A DNA stretch of 64,000 nucleotides, taken from positions 62,001 to 126,000 of the forward strand of contig NZ_VNHU01000008.1 in assembly GCF_008124785.1 (NCBI RefSeq), read 5' to 3'. Made by a program: the position numbers and the translations under genes. Under the pieces are notes generated by a model. The model saw only the letters and a program-made list of their open reading frames with translations. It was not told the DNA's origin and made no database searches. The DNA comes from Aquimarina intermedia (lineage in GTDB: Bacteria > Bacteroidota > Bacteroidia > Flavobacteriales > Flavobacteriaceae). Positions 8,426 through 17,724 of the stretch are shown here, one piece after another (position 1 is the first letter of the stretch; each line of letters starts with the position of its first letter).

Positions 8426-8977
8426 CTACACCTGATTTATACACAATTCATATAATTTCAGCACAGTTTTCCAATTACGTGTAGTTGCGGGAGCTGCTAA
8501 TTTTTTCTCAAAAAAAGTATTGGTGAATTTTGATTTGTGATACGAATCCGTACAATGAAGATAAATATTCGAATTGTCAATAGTAAAAGAATCGGTGGGC
8601 TGATCCATCTTTTGTAAGGCTTCAACCGCTTCTTTACTCGGAAGGTGTCGTAAAAAGGTTACGTGGCAATCCTTAATTTCAATAGCAGGATCTTCCAAAA
8701 AAGGATTGTTCAGTGCAACTTGTTCGAGTTCGCTGATGGTTTTTACTACCACAGGCACCTCGAAACCAAATTGATTTAGAATCGCATCATGAATTAGTAA
8801 GGAAAGTTCAATTGTTGTTTGTTTCTTTAGAGAAGTGAAAATAACGTTCCCGCTTTGGATATAGGTTTGAACGTTCGTGAAATTTAGTCTTGCGAATAGT
8901 TGCTTCAGATCGCTCATCAAAATCTTTCGTTTTCCACCAACATTGATCCCTCTAAGCAATGCAATATATGTTGTCAT
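8426..8977 (-). CDS. DUF1697 family protein
   Basis: 183 aa, the usual family length. The N-terminus MTTYIALLRGINVGGKRKILMSDLKQLFARLNFTNVQTYIQSGNVIF is the DUF1697 signature. The family is found widely as small cytoplasmic proteins, and its biochemical function is not established. It begins 9 bp after the stop of the DUF4287/DUF5655 gene upstream, so the two are probably co-transcribed. No signal peptide, membrane helix or metal site is visible. Confidence 0.95.
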   Translation of the reverse strand: MTTYIALLRGINVGGKRKILMSDLKQLFARLNFTNVQTYIQSGNVIFTSLKKQTTIELSLLIHDAILNQFGFEVPVVVKTISELEQVALNNPFLEDPAIEIKDCHVTFLRHLPSKEAVEALQKMDQPTDSFTIDNSNIYLHCTDSYHKSKFTNTFFEKKLAAPATTRNWKTVLKLYELCINQV

Positions 8978-8986
8978 ATAATTGTT

Positions 8987-9529
8987 TTAAGTGGCTTTTG
9001 TATAGGCTTCGGTTAGCCAGGATTGCAATTCGCTATCCAGATCTTCTGTCGAAGTTAATTGAACACGGTGCGTGCACATGGCTCCAAAAGGTCCGGAGTT
9101 CAAAAGACGATCGGTGGTTGGTACATCTTTTAACTTTAAACCCAAATCGATCCGTGTTTTAGTAGCAGGTTTAATTAATACAAATTGCTTATTTCGTATC
9201 ACACTGACACTAGTCTTTTTTGGAGTAATGGTCACATCATCTCCTAGCGTTTTTACAAAATCTACTAGTTTATCATGAATAGGTAGTAAACTCTCTTTGC
9301 CCTGATATTGATTTTTTACTAAGTCATCAGGAGTAGTATTTTCCTCTTTTGATAAGGTAACAATAGTATTTGCAAACCCATGAGTTACCTTATGCTCTTT
9401 TTTCAGATAGTTGACACCTTCAGAATGTTTAGAGAACTGTTTTTTTTGAAGTAACTTTTTCCATTCCTGTAATGATTTCCCGGTTTTTTCGGGCATATTG
9501 TCAATCATAGTTTGTAAAGCCTTATCCAT
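8987..9529 (-). CDS. DUF4287/DUF5655 domain protein
   Basis: 180 aa. Residues 1-60 carry the DUF4287 pattern (TGKSLQEWKKLLQ, then a short helix and LKKEHKVTHGFANTIV). Residues about 80-175 fit DUF5655 (LPIHDKLVDFVKTLGDDVTITPKKTSVSVIRNKQFVLIKPATKTRIDLGLKLK). Proteins with this pair of domains are common in Bacteroidota and usually cytoplasmic; their job is unknown, though DUF5655 resembles domains linked to DNA transport or helper functions. Downstream by 9 bp lies the DUF1697 gene. The upstream gap of 126 bp to the SRPBCC gene could hold its promoter. Confidence 0.9.
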   Translation of the reverse strand: MDKALQTMIDNMPEKTGKSLQEWKKLLQKKQFSKHSEGVNYLKKEHKVTHGFANTIVTLSKEENTTPDDLVKNQYQGKESLLPIHDKLVDFVKTLGDDVTITPKKTSVSVIRNKQFVLIKPATKTRIDLGLKLKDVPTTDRLLNSGPFGAMCTHRVQLTSTEDLDSELQSWLTEAYTKAT

Positions 9530-9655
9530 TATATTATAAGTGTTTTATATTATTTTTGGTATAGTGGGACAATTGGACATAGCGGTGCTTATCTATAAAA
9601 ATACAAATTTTGTAAAACCAGGGTGCCTGTAAATTAAGCAATTTTTTAAAATATG

Positions 9656-10090
9656 TTATTGTTTCAGGTAAGCAGGTAAACGTTCCTGAATAAAATATTG
9701 CCAGCCCCCGATGCAACTTTCTCTTGTAAACTCTGATACGGTATCCGGGAAATCTGCCACAACTTTTGTAGTAAGCCGTAAGATAAGGTTTACTTCATGT
9801 TCGATAATCTCAAAAGTAACAAAAGAATCACCGGGATATTCTTGATACCGCCAGTTGTAGGTAATTTTATGCTGAGGTACTACTTCAATGATTTCCCATA
9901 GATGTGTAAAAATACGATCCTCTACCTGTACCCTAAACTGTGTTTTAAAACCAACTTGAGGTTCGAATGCCTCTATATTTTCAAAAAACCATTGTGTCAA
10001 TTGAGTTACCTGTGTAATGGCTTCCCAAAGGCGATTCCGCGATACTTTAAAAGGTTGTGTTACTACGATTGGTACATCTGTATGTTTCAT
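9656..10090 (-). CDS. SRPBCC / AHSA1-like ligand-binding protein
   Basis: 144 aa, the size of a single START-like (SRPBCC) fold. Typical points are the N-terminal strand and helix (VTQPFKVSRNRLWEAITQVTQLTQWF), VGFKTQFRV, the HLWEIIEVVPQHKITYNWRY segment and the C-terminal helix ending GGWQYFIQERLPAYLK. Members of the AHSA1-like branch are small cytoplasmic proteins thought to bind hydrophobic ligands, and most are uncharacterised. The MarC gene upstream ends 15 bp before this start, so the two are likely co-transcribed. Confidence 0.9.
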   Translation of the reverse strand: MKHTDVPIVVTQPFKVSRNRLWEAITQVTQLTQWFFENIEAFEPQVGFKTQFRVQVEDRIFTHLWEIIEVVPQHKITYNWRYQEYPGDSFVTFEIIEHEVNLILRLTTKVVADFPDTVSEFTRESCIGGWQYFIQERLPAYLKQ

Positions 10091-10105
10091 AAAGTAGTTA
10101 ATTTT

Positions 10106-10738
10106 TTAGTTCATCATGTCTAAAACGATCGGTTTGAGTCCGCTAAAAAAGAATTCGACCGCGATCACCATTACAATTAACCCCATGAGTCGCATCATGA
10201 CATTGACGCCTGTTTGTCCTAAAAATTTCATGATTTGGGAAGAACTATACAAAATAATATAGGTCAAAATTATAACCAAAAATACTGCAAAAATCAAAAC
10301 TCCTTTTAGTTCAGCTGTATCAGCATCTTCCATCATCACAATGGCATTAGTCATAGCACCCGGACCACATATCATTGGAATAGCCAAGGGTGTTACCGAA
10401 ATATCATCTACATACGTTTTAACTTCAGCAGTGTTTACCTTTACCTTACCTAATCGTGCTTGTAACATATCCATTCCCATAAGGAAGAAAATAACGCCAC
10501 CAACTACTCGAAAACTATTGACCGAAATACCGAAAAAATTAAATAATAATTGACCAGAAAATGCAAACAGAATGATGGTTATAAATGATACGATGGAAGC
10601 TTTTTTTGCAGTTTTGGTACGATGCGCTTGATCTAGATCGGCGGTCATCGTCATAAAGATAGGCATGGTGCCAAACGGGTTTAAAAGGGTAAAGAAAGAG
10701 GTGAACGTTAAAATTCCGAAAGATAAAATATCATTCAT
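10106..10738 (-). CDS. MarC-family (UPF0056) membrane protein
   Basis: 210 aa with six hydrophobic segments, as expected for the family. Diagnostic stretches are FTLLNPFGTMPIF near the N-terminus and TPLAIPMICGPGAMTNAIV near residue 115-135. MarC was once linked to multiple antibiotic resistance, but that link was later withdrawn, and the substrate is unknown. It lies in the inner membrane. The SRPBCC gene follows 15 bp downstream. The start ATG at 10738 gives a short cytoplasmic end before the first helix. Confidence 0.93.
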   Translation of the reverse strand: MNDILSFGILTFTSFFTLLNPFGTMPIFMTMTADLDQAHRTKTAKKASIVSFITIILFAFSGQLLFNFFGISVNSFRVVGGVIFFLMGMDMLQARLGKVKVNTAEVKTYVDDISVTPLAIPMICGPGAMTNAIVMMEDADTAELKGVLIFAVFLVIILTYIILYSSSQIMKFLGQTGVNVMMRLMGLIVMVIAVEFFFSGLKPIVLDMMN

Positions 10739-10934
10739 GTAGCTGGTAGACTTTTAATTAGTGAATTGGTTCAAATAAGACTGATCATAGAAGTACATAA
10801 CACAAGTTTAAAACTACATATTTTATTTGTTTATAGAAGGATTTTATTATCTAAATCAAAAACATTGAATACCGATAAACTGATAACTGTTTTTTTGTGA
10901 AATAATGCTGTTTTTATAGGGTTTTCGGGAACTC

Positions 10935-11360
10935 TCATCTTTTTTCATAGAACAAAGCAGGTCCGTCGCATGCTTGCCAGTTGCTAATCATCGTAGTTGC
11001 AGATGTGATGTAAAGTTGTTCTTGAGGAGTACCGGAGCAAGATCCGATAATTTCGTTATCCTCCGGGTAGCTTAGAAACAAGACTGCTTCTCCCTGTACT
11101 ACCGAATCCTTATACACGCCGAATATTTCAATAGTTTTATTGTCTCGGGTTCTGGATTTTATAAAAGTATTATCATCAGAGAAATCGTAAAATTCCTGCC
11201 ATTCCATTGCATCCCCTGTGGTTTCTGAATTCGGTTGGGTTCCGGACATTTTCACAAGTACCCATAGATTTTCATATACTCGAGGATTGGTGTCGTCATC
11301 GGAATTACAAGAATAGCTTACCAAAATTAATATGATAATAAATAAAACGATTTTCTTCAT
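10935..11360 (-). CDS. Small lipoprotein of unknown function
   Basis: 141 aa. A Lys-Lys start, a hydrophobic core and SYSC form a lipobox (Cys at residue 18), followed by NSDDD, a pattern that in Bacteroidota fits an outer-membrane or surface lipoprotein. The mature part has strands in the order WVLVKMSG, WQEFYDFSDDNTFIKSRT, EIFGVYKD, AVLFLSYP, EQLYITSATTMI, which looks like the small lipocalin-like barrels of many flavobacterial lipoproteins. Two Cys (residues about 108 and 130) might form a disulphide. The lipoprotein call is firm, the fold is inferred. Confidence 0.8.
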   Translation of the reverse strand: MKKIVLFIIILILVSYSCNSDDDTNPRVYENLWVLVKMSGTQPNSETTGDAMEWQEFYDFSDDNTFIKSRTRDNKTIEIFGVYKDSVVQGEAVLFLSYPEDNEIIGSCSGTPQEQLYITSATTMISNWQACDGPALFYEKR

Positions 11361-11418
11361 GAAGCTTTCAGTTTCTTATTAGATACATAGATAATTAAAT
11401 AGTTGCTTTCTGGTACTA

Positions 11419-11451
11419 AAAAATCCTGTTTGACTCGTCAAACAGGATTTT
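11419..11451 (-). terminator. Intrinsic terminator of the zinc metalloprotease gene
   Basis: A perfect hairpin with AAATCCTGTTTGA and TCAAACAGGATTT arms around a 4-nt loop, followed on the minus strand by a run of T. It lies about 30 bp past the stop at 11480. Confidence 0.85.
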
Positions 11452-11479
11452 AGTAATGTTACTGTTTAGCTTTGAAGTA

Positions 11480-13984
11480 CTAGGCCTTAGGATCTAATAT
11501 CAAAGAAACACGCTCTACAATGTCTTGCAAATGGTATTTAGTCATTCTATCCAACGTTCTCGCAATTGCATTGCGCGCGTCACGACGAAGTGTATTAAGC
11601 TCAGCACGAACCACGGCACGAATATCACTTTGCGATGCATTTACATCGGTGCGAACTACCCAGCGTCTCATATTTTCAGGAATTTTAGGTTGTTCCTTAG
11701 TCATTAGAAACTCCATACGATCGATGTAAGCCCTTTGTAAATTACGACGATAAACATCTGTTTTCTTGCCTGACCTCAATTCTGACCAGAGCCCTTTGCG
11801 TAAGGCGCCCATCATGTCAAGTAATGTGTAGGCTTCCTTAGTATTCAGTGCTTCGTTTTCAATTAAACGTGCCATTCTGCCATGATCTAAAAGATTATCC
11901 AAGGTACGCACTTGAAACTTGCGAATACGTTCTATTGTACCGGCAGATTCGATTTTGTCAAAAATATTCTTTTCTAATAACCATTCAGGCGTATCAAAAA
12001 GTTGTTCCTGTAAGAATGCCATGGCACGTTCTTGATTTGCTTTTGTAACATGAGTATACACGGCACCTTCTTGATCATAAGTTTTATAGTACTCGTATAC
12101 CCCACCAATATTAGAAGTTACGTGGCCCATATAACGATTATACTGTCCCAATACCTGTTCGTACATCGTTTTGAGATCTTCATAGTTTTTACCATCCTCT
12201 GCAGTCCATGTGATTAGATTAGGTACGATACGCTGTAAATTTTTGATTCCGTACATACTTGCTTTTACGGCATCATCTCCTAAGTCTTCAGTTTGTGAGC
12301 TCGGATCGATTACACCACGTTGTTGCTTACCAAAACGATACATAGGATCATCCTGATGTTTTAGTATCCAACTATCCAAGGTTTTCTTTTCACCTTCGGC
12401 AGTAGCGTCCAATATAGGTTTGTACCCCCACATAATGGCATATTTGTCATATATTCCGATGTTAGGCATCAGCGCAACATCACCATCGCCTGGTTGCGCC
12501 ACATAATTAAAGCGAGCATAATCCATTATTGAGGGAGCTGTTCCGTACTTTTTTGTAAACTCCGGATCTCTTAATGAATCCACAGGATATGCAACACTGC
12601 TTCCCATATTATGTGGTAATCCTAAAGTATGACCTACCTCATGTGAAGAAACAAAGCGAATTAAACGTCCCATAACTTCATCCTTAAACGCCAGACCTTG
12701 TGCATTCGGGTTGATGGCTGCAGTCTGTACAAAAAACCAGTTGCGTAGTAAAGACATTACATTATGATACCAGTTGATATCACTTTCTAATATTTCACCG
12801 GATCTTGGATCACTAACATGGGGTCCATTAGCATTGGGAATTGGAGAAGCCAAATAGCGAACTACAGAATATCGAACATCTTCCGGACTCCAGTCAGGAT
12901 CTTCTTCGACACTAGGTGGGTCTTTAGCAATGATCGCATCTTTAAAGCCGGCAGCTTCAAAAGCAACCTGCCAATCCTCTATACCTTCTTTTATGTATTT
13001 TCTCCATTTTTGTGGTGTTGCACGATCTATGTAATAAACGATCTGCTTTTTAGGGATCACAAGCTTCCCTCTTTTAAACTTTTCCTGGTCTTCCTCACGC
13101 ACCTCAAGTCTCCATCGATCAAGATAACGTACGGTTTCACTTTTTTGCGCTTCTAATCCGTAATCAACCTGCCCTCTGGCAAACCATCCCACACGTTGAT
13201 CAAAATAACGTCGTTTCATTGGATTCTTAGGAAGTAAGATCATTGAGTTACTCATTTCTATCGAAATGGATCCCGTACTTGCATTAGAAGGAGGTTCGGC
13301 TGCGATATAGGTTTTTACGTGACGCGCTTCAATGTTTAACGGATAACTTCGTATGGTATCAATATAAGAGCGACTGTCGTCGAGCTTGGATATTTTATAT
13401 TGTTTTCTACGATTTTGAGGAAGTCCTAAAGCTTTGACATCTTTTTTAAACAGATTTGTTACTTCAATAACCGTAGCATTGTTACCATTTACTGAGTCTT
13501 TATTGAAAGCTTTAATGGGAAAAGCATAAAGTACAGGCTCAAAATTAGAGTTTTCTACGGCTTCGTGAATGGGTAGCGAATCTGATGCAACAACTTGGTG
13601 AGACACCACACGTAACAAAACTTGTTTGTTTTTACGTTGCCAACGGAGAACTTGCGTATTTTGTTTACCACCACCAAAGCCTATACCGTTAGCAGTTTTA
13701 GCGATTCGGGTTACCATTAACATTTCACGATTCAGCAACGAATCCGGAATTTCATAATAATACTTACTGTCAATATTGTGGACAGTAAATAAGCCTGAAT
13801 CGCTCACCGCTTTATCGGTAATAACCTTATTATAAGGTTTGATTGCATCTTTATCAGTTGATTTTGATTTGTTTGTTTCTGTGGTTGTTGCAGTCTTTCC
13901 TTTCTTAAACGGAAGCACAGAACATCCACTAATGGATAAGGCGACTGCGGTAGATAAGAGCAGTCGGTATGTGTTTTTAATCAT
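11480..13984 (-). CDS. Zinc-dependent metalloprotease lipoprotein (DUF5117/DUF5118 type)
   Basis: 834 aa. A lipobox (LSISGC, Cys near residue 21) follows a short signal peptide, so the mature protein should be membrane-anchored outside the cytoplasm. The N-terminal part has the DUF5118 and DUF5117 layout. The catalytic zinc site is HEVGHTLGLPHN near residue 445, that is HExxHxxGxxH, and a Met-turn SIMDYARFNYVA follows about 35 residues later, as in metzincins. The C-terminal 200 residues are helical and Arg-rich. Such proteins are common in Bacteroidota; their substrates are unknown. It is a single-gene unit with a strong terminator and a 495-bp upstream gap. Confidence 0.93.
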   Translation of the reverse strand: MIKNTYRLLLSTAVALSISGCSVLPFKKGKTATTTETNKSKSTDKDAIKPYNKVITDKAVSDSGLFTVHNIDSKYYYEIPDSLLNREMLMVTRIAKTANGIGFGGGKQNTQVLRWQRKNKQVLLRVVSHQVVASDSLPIHEAVENSNFEPVLYAFPIKAFNKDSVNGNNATVIEVTNLFKKDVKALGLPQNRRKQYKISKLDDSRSYIDTIRSYPLNIEARHVKTYIAAEPPSNASTGSISIEMSNSMILLPKNPMKRRYFDQRVGWFARGQVDYGLEAQKSETVRYLDRWRLEVREEDQEKFKRGKLVIPKKQIVYYIDRATPQKWRKYIKEGIEDWQVAFEAAGFKDAIIAKDPPSVEEDPDWSPEDVRYSVVRYLASPIPNANGPHVSDPRSGEILESDINWYHNVMSLLRNWFFVQTAAINPNAQGLAFKDEVMGRLIRFVSSHEVGHTLGLPHNMGSSVAYPVDSLRDPEFTKKYGTAPSIMDYARFNYVAQPGDGDVALMPNIGIYDKYAIMWGYKPILDATAEGEKKTLDSWILKHQDDPMYRFGKQQRGVIDPSSQTEDLGDDAVKASMYGIKNLQRIVPNLITWTAEDGKNYEDLKTMYEQVLGQYNRYMGHVTSNIGGVYEYYKTYDQEGAVYTHVTKANQERAMAFLQEQLFDTPEWLLEKNIFDKIESAGTIERIRKFQVRTLDNLLDHGRMARLIENEALNTKEAYTLLDMMGALRKGLWSELRSGKKTDVYRRNLQRAYIDRMEFLMTKEQPKIPENMRRWVVRTDVNASQSDIRAVVRAELNTLRRDARNAIARTLDRMTKYHLQDIVERVSLILDPKA

Positions 13985-14478
13985 GTAAGGGAATTTTTAA
14001 TCATTTTGAAGCTACTAAAGTACCAAAAAACGTGGGTTTTGTAAGTATTGAAGTCTTAAATTTATCAGTTATCTGTTCCTAATTAATCTTGCTATGTTAA
14101 AGTACTTACTTTGTGCACTTGTAGTATGCTGAATGTAAAAGAGAATTAGGGTTGAAGTGGATTGAATTATTATTGAAATCTAAAATAGCTTTAAAGCCGT
14201 TGAATAAAGCACTTTTTTTAAATAATCAGTTGTGTTATATACTTTCTATATCAGCGTTAATTTTTGAGATATAAATTTGGTAGACGCTCAATTTCCCGAT
14301 TCTAAATTAAGGAATTATATATTCACCTGATTTTCTCGGATTCCTATTAGTAATTAATAGAATACTATATAAATAATCAGTTTGTGTGGAATTGCTTTGC
14401 ATATGTAGAGAAGGTTAGAATATGTATGTTTCGTTCAGTTTATTAAAGAATATAATAGAAAGAAAGATCGTAAAACTT
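13985..14478. other. Intergenic gap between the metalloprotease and D-cysteine desulfhydrase genes
   Basis: About 490 bp, very AT-rich. I find no coding frame, no RNA-like hairpin and no dispersed repeat beyond a short word (AAATAATCAGT) that occurs twice, near 14220 and 14371. The part next to 13985 should hold the minus-strand promoter of the metalloprotease gene. I cannot place a confident pair of promoter boxes. Confidence 0.5.
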
Positions 14479-15462
14479 TTATCTTAATTGAATTTGATCA
14501 GCGTACTCAAAAATAGCAGGAAAACCTCCGCTGTGCCAAAATAGAACATTCGCACCCTTTTTTATTTTATGTTGTTTCAAGTGATCGAGCATAGCATAGA
14601 AGGCTCTTGCCGTATACACAGGATCTAAAAGGATGCCCTCCTGTTGAGCTAGTTCATGTAAAACTGATTTTTCATCTTCAGATATTTGTCCGTATCCGGC
14701 TTCGTCGTACCCGGTGATTAAGGGAATGTCGGATAGGGTGAAATCACGGTCGATATTAAGCAGCTCAGCGCCAGACCGAACAATAGACAAGACAGATTCC
14801 TGAATTGAGCGTCCATTATTTCTTTCTTTATCGATACGTATGGGAACGAGGGTGGTTGTCAGGTTATACTTGGCAACACCTAAGGTCAATCCGGCTTGCA
14901 TGCCTCCCGAACTGGATGCAAAAAAAATATAGTCTATTGTGGTATGAGTCTGCTTAAGCTGATTTTTTAATTCTTTTACAGCAGTGACAAAGCCCAAAGC
15001 ACCCGTGAAGTTTGATCCTCCATAAGGTATCACGTAACTTTTTTTCCCAGAAGCTTTTAATCTCTTCTCTACAACATCAATATCTTCCCCTTTGCGATTT
15101 TTTCCTGTAAAATGGATGTGAGCCCCAAGTATATGTGATAGCAATAAGTTTCCGTCATACTTTTCAGGTTCTTTTCCGCCGAGCAGCAAATGACATTCTA
15201 AGCCGGCTTTAGCACACGCTGCGACTGTTTGCCGACAGTGATTAGATTGTTGAGCTCCTGCAGTGATAACGGTATCGCAACCATTTTGTAAAGCCGCTTG
15301 AATCAAATATTCCAATTTTCGGGTTTTATTTCCGCCAGAGGCTAAACCGGTTATATCATCTCTTTTAATAAAAATGCTATAATCAGAATAATTTGCAGAT
15401 AGATTTTTGAGACTTTGTAAGGGTGTAGGGAAGAAGCCTAAGTTGTATCGATTAGTTAGCAT
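14479..15462 (-). CDS. D-cysteine desulfhydrase / ACC-deaminase-family PLP enzyme
   Basis: 327 aa from the ATG at 15462; a GTG at 15504 would add 14 unconserved residues. The fold is PLP type II. FIKRDDITGLASGGNKTRKLEYLI near residue 35-58 holds the PLP lysine (GGNKTRK), followed by AGAQQSNHCRQTVAACAKAG. SSSGGMQAGLTLG binds the phosphate. The family splits D-cysteine into pyruvate, sulphide and ammonia (DcyD) or deaminates ACC; the two are hard to tell apart by eye, but the order of motifs fits DcyD better. Cytoplasmic. The gene stands alone; its upstream gap to 15603 is short and contains the start region. Confidence 0.85.
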   Translation of the reverse strand: MLTNRYNLGFFPTPLQSLKNLSANYSDYSIFIKRDDITGLASGGNKTRKLEYLIQAALQNGCDTVITAGAQQSNHCRQTVAACAKAGLECHLLLGGKEPEKYDGNLLLSHILGAHIHFTGKNRKGEDIDVVEKRLKASGKKSYVIPYGGSNFTGALGFVTAVKELKNQLKQTHTTIDYIFFASSSGGMQAGLTLGVAKYNLTTTLVPIRIDKERNNGRSIQESVLSIVRSGAELLNIDRDFTLSDIPLITGYDEAGYGQISEDEKSVLHELAQQEGILLDPVYTARAFYAMLDHLKQHKIKKGANVLFWHSGGFPAIFEYADQIQLR

Positions 15463-15602
15463 AGAATATTGGTTATCTGTTGTATTAAATTCAATCCTTA
15501 TCACAATGGAATAAAATATCTATTATCATGGTATTAAAAATACAATAAACCAAGAATCTTTTTTTGATATTGTACTCCTACTAACTTGTCTTAAACTTTA
15601 AA

Positions 15603-16082
15603 TCAAAAATTAGTCAATTCATCCAATTCTTGCTTATAATCATATTGAAGGTCTTCATGCAATGCCTGTATCTTCTTTTCAATCGAGGCTAGCTCACGAC
15701 GGTATAGATTGAGCAAGGTATTGTTACGTTTAATGGAAGGTGAAAACTCCGAGAGTTGTTCGCAGAAAAAGAGGAGAAGCTCTACTTCAGTTTCTTTATT
15801 TTTGGAATAGCGAATATACTTTTTGACCATCCGCAGAATTTTACGCACACTTTTCTTTATAAAGTAAAATGTTTTGGTATTGATTTCTGAAAATTGATCG
15901 GTTATTTCTTCCTTCACACTCTCGATAAAACCAGCTTCGTTTTGCGCTTCTAATAACAGATAGGTAAGCAATTCCTTGTTTTCTTTTTTAAACTTAGATA
16001 AACGTAGACACAGCTCTACCAGTTCATGATGAGAACGCTCGTTTAATTCAATCTTTAGTGTTTTAACGGTAACTGCTTTCAT
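15603..16082 (-). CDS. Conserved flavobacterial protein of unknown function
   Basis: 159 aa, almost entirely helical and very rich in Lys, Glu and Leu. Motif-like stretches are SHHELVELCLRLSKFKKENKELLTYLL at residues 17-43, FIKKSVRKILRMVKKYIRYSKNKETEVELLLFF near 74-106, and LHEDLQYDYKQE near the end. No signal peptide or membrane segment. It starts 9 bp after the stop of the M1 peptidase gene, so it is the last gene of the exported-hydrolase operon, although it looks cytoplasmic itself. I do not know its function. Confidence 0.75.
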   Translation of the reverse strand: MKAVTVKTLKIELNERSHHELVELCLRLSKFKKENKELLTYLLLEAQNEAGFIESVKEEITDQFSEINTKTFYFIKKSVRKILRMVKKYIRYSKNKETEVELLLFFCEQLSEFSPSIKRNNTLLNLYRRELASIEKKIQALHEDLQYDYKQELDELTNF

Positions 16083-16091
16083 GCTGTGATA

Positions 16092-17714
16092 CTACCTTTT
16101 TTCTTTTTTATTCACATTAAAATTCGGATCTATCGACCACTCTTTGTCAATAACTGCAAGGGTCTGCCATGTTGCATTAGGCTGTATCCATTGCAACGTA
16201 TCATTTACACGAATACGAATAGGCATATCAAAATCTTTTACAATATTACTATATCGATAACGTAACTTATTTTTGTCAACCATTTCATATTCCAAGACTG
16301 GAATTCGGGTATCTCTTAAATATTGATTAAAAAAAGCAGAAAGATCGATGCCGGTACTATCACTTAGAAAGGATTCAATTTGTTTTGTTGTAACTGTTTG
16401 ATGATAGAATTTCTTATTTAGACCTCTTAAAATAGTACGCCATTTATCATCATTATCCACCAGTTGCCTTAGCGTATGTAGCATGTTGGCACCTTTATAA
16501 TACATGTCTCCGGAACCTTCTTGATTCACATTGTACGTACCAATGATGGGAGTATCATTACGTATTGATCTTCGTGTACCAATTACATACGCTGCTGACG
16601 CCTCTTTACCGTAATAGTAATCCAAAAACAAATTTTCTGAATAAGCCGTAAAACTCTCATGAATCCACATATCAGCCGCATCTTTGTAGGTGATATTGTT
16701 AGCAAACCATTCATGCCCGGATTCATGTATGATGATAAAATCAAACTTAAGACCCCAACCGGTACCAGAGAGATCCTTGCCAAGATAACCGTTCTTATAT
16801 TGGTTACCATAGGTCACAGAGCTCTGATGCTCCATCCCCAGATAAGGAACTTCTACTAGTTTGAAACTGTCTTCATAAAAGGGATAGGGGCCAAACCAAT
16901 GCTCAAAAGCTTTCATCATTTTGGGAGCATCTTTAAATTGTTTTTTAGCTTTCTCCAGATGATTGCGCAAAACGTAATAATCCATATCTAGCGGACCTTT
17001 TTCACCTTCGTAAGATTCGCCAAAATGTACATAGTCACCAATATTTATATTGACTCCGTAATTGTTGATTGGATTACTTACAAACCAATGGTATGTTTTG
17101 GTGATTTGGTCAGAAGTTACCTTCCGTAAACGTCCGTTAGAAACATTCATAAGATCTTTGGGCACCGTGACACTGATAAGCATACTGTCCACCTCGTCAT
17201 ACATGTGATCTTTGTTAGGCCACCATACACTGGCACCCAACCCCTGACATGATGATGCGATAAAAGGTTTTCCATTAGCATCTGTTTTCCACGAAATTCC
17301 TCCGTCCCAAGGCGCATTCACGGCTTCTCGGGGATGACCACTATAATATACATGTAATGAATCGGTAGCACCCGGTTGTTGTTTCTTTTCTAACGATACA
17401 AAATGTGCATTCTTCTCACTGCGTACTTTTAAGGTTTTACCATGCTGAATAACACTGTCTATTTGCAAGGGTTCTTGTAGATCTACCTGAAGCACATCCT
17501 TAGCTTCCAGAACCGTATACTGAATGGTAGTGGATCCTGAAATATATTTGGTTTCAGGCTTTACTTCGATATCCAGGTGGTAATACGTCAAATCCCACCA
17601 AGCACGCTCAGGGGTGATACTACCTCTTAAAGTATCTTGACGCGTATATGATTTTTGAGCAGTCAGTGAAGAAATGCAAACCAATGCTAGTATGGATAAA
17701 TATTTATTCATCAA
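16092..17714 (-). CDS. M1-family zinc aminopeptidase, exported
   Basis: 540 aa with a signal peptide (MMNKYLSILALVCISSLTAQ). The N-terminal beta-domain is followed by the thermolysin-like catalytic domain. GMEHQSSVTYG takes the place of the GAMEN exopeptidase motif. HESGHEWFANN near residue 330 gives HExxH, and ESFTAYSE gives the third zinc ligand 18 residues after the second His. The family removes N-terminal residues from peptides. It lacks the long C-terminal helical domain of PepN, as other short Bacteroidota members do. It follows the esterase gene by 10 bp. Location is probably periplasmic. Confidence 0.95.
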   Translation of the reverse strand: MMNKYLSILALVCISSLTAQKSYTRQDTLRGSITPERAWWDLTYYHLDIEVKPETKYISGSTTIQYTVLEAKDVLQVDLQEPLQIDSVIQHGKTLKVRSEKNAHFVSLEKKQQPGATDSLHVYYSGHPREAVNAPWDGGISWKTDANGKPFIASSCQGLGASVWWPNKDHMYDEVDSMLISVTVPKDLMNVSNGRLRKVTSDQITKTYHWFVSNPINNYGVNINIGDYVHFGESYEGEKGPLDMDYYVLRNHLEKAKKQFKDAPKMMKAFEHWFGPYPFYEDSFKLVEVPYLGMEHQSSVTYGNQYKNGYLGKDLSGTGWGLKFDFIIIHESGHEWFANNITYKDAADMWIHESFTAYSENLFLDYYYGKEASAAYVIGTRRSIRNDTPIIGTYNVNQEGSGDMYYKGANMLHTLRQLVDNDDKWRTILRGLNKKFYHQTVTTKQIESFLSDSTGIDLSAFFNQYLRDTRIPVLEYEMVDKNKLRYRYSNIVKDFDMPIRIRVNDTLQWIQPNATWQTLAVIDKEWSIDPNFNVNKKEKR

Positions 17715-17724
17715 TTTTATTTAA